Of a stretch of 64,000 nucleotides of DNA, positions 46,495 to 64,000 are shown piece by piece. This DNA is from Muraenolepis orangiensis. Lineage: Eukaryota > Chordata > Actinopteri > Gadiformes > Muraenolepididae. Position numbers and translations under genes: made by a program. The notes under the pieces are model-generated. The model ran no database searches, had not been told where the DNA came from, and was given only the letters and a program-made list of their open reading frames with translations. Numbering within the stretch: the stretch's first letter is position 1; every line of letters starts with the position of its first letter. The stretch is taken from NCBI GenBank assembly GCA_027704905.1, contig CM051022.1, positions 8,630,971 through 8,694,970 of the forward strand, written 5' to 3'.

Positions 46495-47312
46495 GTTTCT
46501 AAGATGACTCATTAATACACCGCCAACTGCTGACCAATGAGTGAAGCTCAAACTGGTGACCGACTCGTCCCACATCAGTAGGTGTCACTAGGTGTCACTC
46601 GGATAGTGTTGTGTGCTGTGCCATTCTAAGTTAGAAACGCACCGTATTTGGAAAAACTACTAACGACGCTCGCCTGGTGCCGATCGACGGGGAAAGAGAT
46701 GCAAGAGTTGCACACAGTTGGGTGGTACTGGTAAGGTGGAGCTTGATTGTTTATTTGTAGTTTAGTTAATGGGCATTGAGCTTTCATGGATTCAATTAGG
46801 GCTGAATGGCAAAGCTTTCCACTTTCCCCAGGCTACATTTGTTGAGAGAGGGGGGGGGGGGAAGCAATCGTGATCCCTACTTCTTGATCACTATCAACAC
46901 TTGTTCAGGGCTCTGTATCGTGTGTGTGTGTGTGTGTTACAGACAGGACCAGTTGCTGCCAGTTGCTGTGCCTGGTTACAACGGACTTAACAGTTGTTCC
47001 TGCTTAGCGCTCTTCCAGTCTTCAGGGCATGGCCGGATGTGTTGTAGTTGTTTGCATGCAGGACATTTTCTCCGTGTTTGTGGTTCATCCTTTTGAATCT
47101 TCTCGCTTCATTTCGTTACTGAATCCAGTCGGTTTATGCTCTTTACACATCGAGGCTCAGATGCCGTTAAGGCCATCTCATTGCTTTCTGCTGTAAAGGA
47201 GTCTAGAGTCAACACATCCACACTCATTACATTAACAAAGCTTCAATAACATTAACCACTAACTAGCTTCCTTGGGTGTTTGTGTGGGATTTGCCATTTC
47301 TATTCACTGTTC

Positions 47313-47462
47313 ATTCATTTAGCTGCCACTTAAGCCAAGAGACTTGCAGTGTCTTGCTGGGGGATCTTGCTCGAGGATGCAGACATTGATTTGGGGTTCG
47401 AACCCAGAACCCTTGGGGTTTGAGTCAAATCCCCTAACAGCTAGACTACCCTGGTGCTCCAT
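47313..47462 (-). mobile_element. tRNA-derived SINE fragment (-) in scaf11 intron 1
   Basis: Read from 47462 on the minus strand it has an A-box-like stretch (gggtagtctagctgttagg), a B box (ggttcgaaccc near 47395-47406) and a tail ending in a degenerate AAGTGGCAGCTAAATG. That tail resembles the (A)AGCGTCAGCTAAATG end seen in many fish SINEs. Confidence 0.5.
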
Positions 47463-47822
47463 TCGGCCCCAAACACAAAGCAGAAGTATGTGTGGGTCTA
47501 AGATCCAGTTGTTCCTTCATTCTGCTTCAGATTCCTCCGTCTGTCGGAGAGAGATCAAACTGAGCCGGGGACACTCAAAACGCGCTGCCGTCGATGATGG
47601 GTCAACCAGGAAGCCCTTGACAGATGCTTTGTTTGTCTGCAATGTTTGATTCCTAAGCCTTGACCCTCGGGCGAACTCGGCGAGAGATACAGGTCGTGGT
47701 GCGTGTTTCACGGCGATGGATGCCATGGTGGTGTAGTGTTTCCCAACCAACCAGTTTGTTTATTTGCTATTCTCTTTTTTTCTTCTTATCTAGCGGTCGT
47801 CGGAGCACTTAGGTGGTCGGCG

Positions 47823-58474
<10,652 letters not shown>

Positions 58475-59215
58475 GCACGCACTGGCCCCCCCGCCCCCCC
58501 CCCCCACCCCCCCCCGATCGCCAGCCAATCAAGCGCCGCTGCTGCGCTGAACCCGATCCCCGGCCGCTCCTCGCGACCGGCCGGCGGGGCGGGAGGGGGA
58601 GGGGGAGGGGTAAAGCGATGGCTTGTTTTTGATACCTGTACCTTTTCATGGAATGAAGATTTCGGTTTGTTTAGTTTATTTTTGTTTTTGTTTTTAATTT
58701 CTCCTTTTTCATTTCTATCGATTTTCACATTTTCGTTTTCGTAGACAAATTTTATCTAATCGTAAATTGTAACGCGAGAGCCCTTTATTTTGCATAAATG
58801 TAAAGCCTCAGGGAGACACCGTGGGCTTCCGCCGTCGACAACATGGCCTCCTGAAACACTGCTTATTCAATTGAAATGACACCATTTGTTTTAAAAGAGA
58901 AAATAAATATATGACGACGAAATGGGACGAACGCTTGGTTTAAAAGGAAATCGGACACGCATTGCCTTTATTGATCTACGGCCCCCCGTATGAAGGGGCG
59001 GGATTTGCGTGTGCGTGCGTGGATGTGTTGAACCTGGTTGGTTGAGGAAATAATAATATAGCCAATCAGCAGTGAGTGTTGTGAATCGCCCAATCTGAGT
59101 CATGGGTGTGTGTGTGGGGGGGGGGATCTCACTACATGTAATAAATGTTGATGGGAAAACATTAACTGTGCAAAACCCAAGAGAAGTGAAATAAAATGGT
59201 TGTTTCCTGAGAGAC
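58475..59215 (+). other. scaf11: scaf11 3' UTR with two candidate poly(A) signals
   Basis: The sequence after the stop codon begins with C-rich and G-rich runs, then turns T- and A-rich. AATAAA occurs at 58902-58907 and again at 59190-59195. Either could be used, giving UTRs of about 0.45 or 0.73 kb. Confidence 0.6.
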
Positions 59216-59383
59216 TGTGATTTAATGAGTTTGTAAAGTTGTAAGTTCCCTGAATCATGGTGTAGAATTACTGTACAATTGATGTATCATTTCTTCTTTA
59301 ATCTACTGCCATGAAACAAACTTAAGTAAGATTGTTTGTTTTCGAGTCACTAGGGGGCACGACGAATAGTATGCAAGCTAATC

Positions 59384-59525
59384 GGGAGGCGGACTTCATG
59401 CCAACTCGAGGGTCGTATATTTCCGACTTGAAACGTCCGAGTTACGGCCTCAAAGCGTTCCACGTGCATGACGGACGCCAAGCGTGAACGGAAAGCATGG
59501 CTGACCGTGACGAGCCTGATACCTG
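59384..59525 (+). repeat. Interspersed repeat pair, copy 1
   Basis: This stretch shares the blocks gtcgtatatttccgacttga, caaagcgttcca and gaaagcatggctgaccgt with 60.24-60.37 kb, in the same order and orientation, with scattered differences and small gaps. Confidence 0.65.
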
Positions 59526-59689
59526 GTTTTGCTAGTATATTAAACAACATTAAAGATAAAGAAATGTGTGCGGCCCTTCAAATTATTACTCCACGCTAAA
59601 AAAAGTGTCCCTCTGACAAAAAAACAAAACGCTGACAAACACTGCACTAAATCCTCTGAGGATAGCCCACTAAAATTGGCAATGTGTTC

Positions 59690-59935
59690 ATACAAGGTCT
59701 GTGATGCAAAGGAGAGAGCTGATACCTTGCAGATCTAAGGTCCTTGGTTCAAGTCCCACAATGCTGACACACACCGGGTCGAATCAATGTTTTAAAAGTG
59801 ACACTGTTGGTGAAGACCGCTAAGACGACAGAGTTTCTGGTTCAAGTCCTGCTATGGTTGATCATCAGAACCTGAGCTAAATCTTACCTCTGATGGGTTC
59901 GAATCCTGTCCACTTTCAAACCTTCCATGTGAACT
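59690..59935 (+). mobile_element. Degenerate tRNA-like repeat with three B-box motifs
   Basis: Three B-box-like sequences in the same orientation lie at about 59747-59758 (ggttcaagtccc), 59841-59852 (ggttcaagtcct) and 59897-59908 (gggttcgaatcc). Only the first has a nearby A-box-like stretch. This looks like an old SINE or several SINE heads joined; no family is named. Confidence 0.4.
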
Positions 59936-60234
59936 GCAATGTAAATGATAAACTCTTAGGTTGAAAGGCTTCTGACACACTGCACTTTGCAGTCAGTCCG
60001 ACTTATTTGCATAACTATTAATTTAAATGTACATTTTTCAAGGTAAGGGAGGGGGGCTCGGGAAACTACTGCAAGATGATCACGTCACTTTAATAAATCA
60101 CACCTTAAGTTGTAACCAGATTGATTTGATTGATGATTGGACTTCGTTAACAGGAACAGGTCAGTGTCAACTCTGGCGTCGATATGATTGATATAATTTA
60201 AACATTGTTTATACATTCATACGCATAAGCATGG

Positions 60235-60375
60235 AGGAGGGAATGCCGCCTTCCAGACAACTCGTGAGTCGTATATTTCCGACTTGAAACTTTCGAGTTC
60301 CCACCTCCAAAGCGTTCCAGGTGCATGACGCCGAACGTAAACAGAAAGCATGGCTGACCGTCACACAGGGCGGTA
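60235..60375 (+). repeat. Interspersed repeat pair, copy 2
   Basis: This is the second copy of the element at 59.38-59.53 kb. A stretch at 60770-60865 (gtccgagttcacaagtagaa, ttccgttgcactttttcc) has a related composition and may be an opposite-strand end of the same MITE family. Confidence 0.6.
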
Positions 60376-60907
60376 CAGACCTTATTTTAATACATCCATG
60401 GGTACAGCCTGCCTTTGCATTTATAAACGAGCAGGGGAGGGTGGGAGCGCATTAAGTAACGGACAATATCATACATTTATCATACATCATTTTATTTTGA
60501 CACCACTTCTATACTGACTTATCTTAAAATGACATTCACTAGCCTTAATACAAATACGGCCAACCCCCCCCCCCCCCCCCCCCTCTCTCTCCTATTGGTT
60601 GAGTACATGAGAGGAAATAAATGGCATGGCTTTAAACTTTAAACGAAGACTACGTTAAATGATATAAATCATAGGATTACCCATAATAGTATTTGTATTA
60701 TAGACTTGTATTATATTTGTATTATAGGTGTTGCCATTATTATGTGACGTCAGAAACAGTAGTTCGGGGTTGGGGTACTCTGATTTGGTCCGAGTTCACA
60801 AGTAGAAAGTTCGACTTCAGGTGGTGTTCCGTTGCACTTTTTCCTAGTAGGAGGTCGTGAATTCTCGATTTACGTTGCGTTTCGGGGTCACTCCCGATGC
60901 TAGAGTA

Positions 60908-61260
60908 GATTAGATTAGATTATTGTCATTGCACAGCACAGAAAATAATTTAGCATCTAACCAGTGCAAATGTTGCAGTAAAGTGCATGGTAATATATCA
61001 TTTACAGTTTAAATGTACAGGTTATAAGACAGTCTACTAGGTATTAATTGGGATATGAGCATAATAATAATAGGTATATACATACAGGTAAGTGAGTATT
61101 TAACAGGTAGTGATCAGGGGTATGCAGTTATTGAAAGCCGGATAAATATATGTAAATGTATATACAAGTGAGCATATATAAATGTATGGCATATATAAAT
61201 GTATATGTATATACAGGAGTAGGAGCAGTTCTATCAACAGTTGAGATGTAAGTATATTTA
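60908..61260 (+). repeat. Dispersed direct repeat, copy 2 (after scaf11)
   Basis: This is the second copy of the element described at 41.03-41.47 kb, in the same orientation and about 19.8 kb away. It lacks the long GT/AT/CA insertion of copy 1. The two copies bracket the whole scaf11 locus. Confidence 0.7.
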
Positions 61261-61406
61261 TATCAGGCAGGTACAGTACATGTGCACAGAACAGGTGTTA
61301 AAGGGGTTAAGGTGTTAAGGGGTTAAGGATCAAATCATAGCGCCGTTCAACCCGACACACAAAAGACCAAGAGGGACGTCATCGTTAGACATGATCTTTT
61401 TTCTTT

Positions 61407-61412
61407 TTTATT
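61407..61412 (-). terminator. poly(A) signal AATAAA of the slc38a-like gene
   Basis: The minus strand reads AATAAA here, set in an A-rich context (T-rich on +). It is the last canonical signal before the repeat copy at 60.9-61.3 kb. Confidence 0.45.
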
Positions 61413-61582
61413 GAATAATTACAGGATATACATAACGTTTCATTGAAACAAGAGTGGGGACACGGTCGGCCTTTTTTTAAATTTAATTTGAGCCCCGGTT
61501 CTCCGTCATCCGGTCACCACCGGGGCCGCTGTTTCGTTCTAAACTCTCGCCGTGTATGCTGACGTCGACATTAACAACATGA

Positions 61583-62050
61583 GGGGGAGGTGGTGGGGGA
61601 GGGGGGAGAGTCGGGTGGGGGAGGAGGTGGTGGGGGAGGGTCGGTGGGGGAGGAGGAGGTGGTGGGGGTGGGGGGAGGGTCGGGTGGGGGAGGAGGAGGT
61701 GGTGGGGGTGGGGGGAGGGTCGGGTGGGGGAGGAGGTGGTGGGGGAGGGGAGAGTGTCGGGTGGGGGGAGTGTCGGGTGGGGGAGGAGGAGGTGGTGGGG
61801 TGGGGGTGGGGGGAGTGTCGGGTGGGGGAGGGGGGAGTGTCGGGTGGGGGAGGGTGGAGTGTCGGGGGTGGGGGAGGGGGGAGTGTCGGGTGGGGGGAGG
61901 GGGGGAGAGTCGGGTGGGTGGGGGAGGGGGGAGTGAGGTGGGTGGGGGGAGGGGGGGAGGAGGTGGGTGGGGGGGGGGGAGTGTCGGGGTGGGTGGAGGG
62001 GGAGAGTCGGGGTGGGGGGAGGGGGGAGAGTCGGGTGGGTGGGGGGGGGT
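61583..62050. repeat. G-rich minisatellite (gtcgggtgggggagggggga type units)
   Basis: About 20-30 variable units built from gtcgggtggggg, aggaggtggtggggg and agggggga repeat over 0.47 kb. The + strand is almost pure G with A and T spacers. The minus strand, which is the sense strand of the slc38a-like gene, is C-rich. Confidence 0.9.
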
Positions 62051-63939
62051 CACATAATCAACACAGTGGAAAGACTCGGGTCAACGGAACCGGAGAAAGC
62101 TCCCTCCTCCGACGGTAAAAATCAAACAAGACTAAAAATTCACCGGCTTGATGTTTTTTTGTCTTTTTTTTTTTTTTTAAATACTTTATAGCTCCAACGT
62201 GTTAAACTGCGGTAATAGCAAAAAAAAAAAAAAACAAGGTCAAAAACAAAAGCGTATGTACAGTTGAACTCAATATATATATACATATGTACATACAATA
62301 TTATATAAATATAGTAAAATAGATTAAATTACATTGATTTCATACGGTCTCCCCATAAATAGTCGGTGAGTTGATAACGGTTTTTGATAACGGGACAGCG
62401 CTTGGAAGACCCAGCGCACCGACGGTAAGTAATAGTGACCTAATAGTGACCTTCCACCTCGTCGCAACCCCAAATGCCTTCCAGTTTGAACACGAATAAC
62501 GGTTGTTTTGTTTCAATAAGCAACAAACCGGTACCAACCAACGAGTAAGGTGGTGGTGGTGGGACGACTCGGGAATATGACAAGCGCTCTCTCTCTCTCT
62601 CTCTTATAGTTTTGGCGAGCAGGTTTTCTTTGTAACAGTTGACACAATGTGGGGTTTTGCCTTGCTAGTTCTGTAATAGACCCACCCCTGCTCCAGTATT
62701 TTTTAAACAGTAAAAACAATACAGGTACATTATAACCACGGCATGTGGTCGAATTCAGAGTATCCGCTTGTGCAGTAAAACACAAGGTTTGCCCCCTGGG
62801 GGGCCGCCTCAGTAGGACGCAGAGGGCAAGGGAGTATCTCCGAGGCCCTTAGCAGTAGTGTTGTGGACGTGAGTACACGTTCTCCCCTCCTTTCCAATGC
62901 GATATTTAAGTCGGTTATAAAGAGTAAATACAGTTGTCAAAACACTTTGTGTTCTCCGGCGACGAGAGATCCTCGTAAACGGCACCCACCAGGGGGGCTT
63001 ACACGAGAAGGCAGGTTTTGTTTTTGTTTTTACACGAGAGGTTTTACAGGTGAAGCCAAAAATCAAAAAACGGTACCAAAGTTATGCCACGTGTACCGAA
63101 TACTGACAGGCGGTGTTAGCAGACCGGGGTCCGTGAGAACTGACCCCGAGGGGGTGTGGGTTGTTGGTGGTTTTGTTTGTTAGCAAGTGCTTTTTCAATA
63201 TACAAAAAAAATAATAATAATTTACAAATGCATCTTTTGGCAAAGTAAGAAGAAGAAGAAAAAACAATCGACGAAACTAAACAAAAAGACCAAAAGTAAA
63301 GCAAAGAAATAACATTTTGAAATGTTTAAAGAAACTGCAGTGAAGGGGTCTAAACTGAGTGTGTTTTTTAGGAGGTTCAAGTCAGAAGCACGGCCCGCTG
63401 AAGACAGAAAGAAGTGTGTTTCGCTTTGGGTTTTTCCGCAGGCCGGTGGGTAACAGGTCACACACACACACACACACACACATGATTACAGTACCTGAAT
63501 ATCGTCTGAATATCTCAATATCTGCCGTGGGTGGGTCCGTGTTTTGAGGCCCATGTTGTTTCTCTTTTCCCAACTGTACCATAGCTACATGTAAAGAAAC
63601 AAAAACGGAATTGCAAGGAAAAAACGGAACGGCAACATAATTAAAACAGGAAACAAAACACAGAACGGAACGTAACATCAAAAAGTAAAATACCTTCTCT
63701 GTGGTCTACAACCAACATACTGTACAAAGGTCAGATACATTCCCGTGAAATGGCGTAGTCTTTTGCTCAAAGTGTTGGTTTTTTTGTTTTTTGTTTAAAT
63801 GTATAAGCCGAGCGTCAAGTCAGTATTTTATGTTTTTTGTTGTTTAGTATTATTTTTGTTCAGGCCGAGCGGGGACTCTGCTGCCCTCCGGTGGTGGTGG
63901 TGGTGGTTGTGGTGGTGGAGGGCAGCGGCTCCAGGCAGC

Positions 63940-64000
63940 CTAGTGCTTCTTGTCGGAGGCTCCGGGGGCGGAGGTGGCTACGTGGATCCAGTCGAGGATG
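63940..64000 (-). CDS. SLC38A-family (SNAT) amino-acid transporter, C-terminal 19 codons only
   Basis: On the minus strand the window edge opens into an ORF reading ILDWIHVATSAPGASDKKH and a TAG stop at 63940-63942. A short ...LDWxH end after the last membrane helix is what sodium-coupled neutral amino-acid transporters of the SNAT1/2/4 group show. SLC38A1, SLC38A2 and SLC38A4 lie next to SCAF11 in other vertebrates, so position and tail agree. Only 19 residues are in view, so the paralogue (slc38a1, slc38a2 or slc38a4) cannot be chosen and the family call leans on neighbourhood. Confidence 0.55.
   Translation of the reverse strand, partial: ILDWIHVATSAPGASDKKH

Larger units (their letters stand above)
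61400..63939 (-). other. 3' UTR of the minus-strand slc38a-like gene
   Basis: Downstream of the TAG on the minus strand there is no further coding sequence. A canonical AATAAA on that strand (TTTATT on +) lies at 61407-61412, giving a UTR of roughly 2.5 kb, plausible for this family. The UTR holds a CA tract near 63459-63482, A/T-rich blocks at 62160-62330 and a 0.47-kb minisatellite at 61583-62050 that is C-rich in the transcript. Earlier poly(A) sites are possible, so the minisatellite may lie outside the main transcript. Confidence 0.5.

Noticed and set aside
61552..62118. Gly-rich and Pro-rich ORFs of up to 188 codons
   Set aside because: They are frames of the G-rich minisatellite with no start context or flanking exon signals.

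Overview
The window is genomic DNA of a bony fish (teleost). It holds intron-split vertebrate genes, tRNA-derived SINEs, MITE-like elements and very many long dinucleotide repeats. Eight pure AC/GT/CT tracts of 80-230 bp occur, seven of them in the first 12.3 kb. This repeat density recalls gadiform genomes, but the species cannot be fixed from the sequence. Gene identities rest on family proteins remembered by the annotator; no search was run.

Layout: (1) 1-16.6 kb is intergenic, mostly simple repeats, one SINE, a possible inverted-repeat element (9.46-10.64 kb) and two promoter-like blocks (about 11.8-12.0 and 15.5-15.8 kb). (2) 17.2-37.7 kb is a complete arid2 gene on the + strand: 21 coding exons that join without a frame break into 1,615 residues, then a 3' UTR to about 39.7 kb. 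(3) 39.7-43.6 kb is a repeat-rich spacer with decayed pieces of fish C2H2 zinc-finger genes. (4) 43.6-59.2 kb is scaf11 on the + strand: a non-coding first exon and 13 coding exons that join into 1,280 residues, with RING, RS and conserved C-terminal domains. (5) 59.2-61.4 kb holds several repeat copies. (6) 61.4-64.0 kb is the 3' UTR and last 19 codons of a minus-strand gene that fits an SLC38A-family amino-acid transporter.

The gene set arid2-scaf11-slc38a is the conserved neighbourhood of human chromosome 12q12. There, as remembered, SCAF11 lies opposite to ARID2 and in line with SLC38A1/2. Here scaf11 follows arid2 in tandem and converges on the slc38a gene, so the orientation of scaf11 differs. 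The three genes do not form one pathway: arid2 encodes a PBAF chromatin-remodelling subunit, scaf11 an SR-type splicing factor, and the last a plasma-membrane transporter.

The most interesting non-gene signals are the zinc-finger relics between arid2 and scaf11, several CTCF-like motifs at gene borders, the two long direct repeats around scaf11, an in-frame minisatellite in scaf11, and a strand-asymmetric G-rich minisatellite inside the slc38a 3' UTR.
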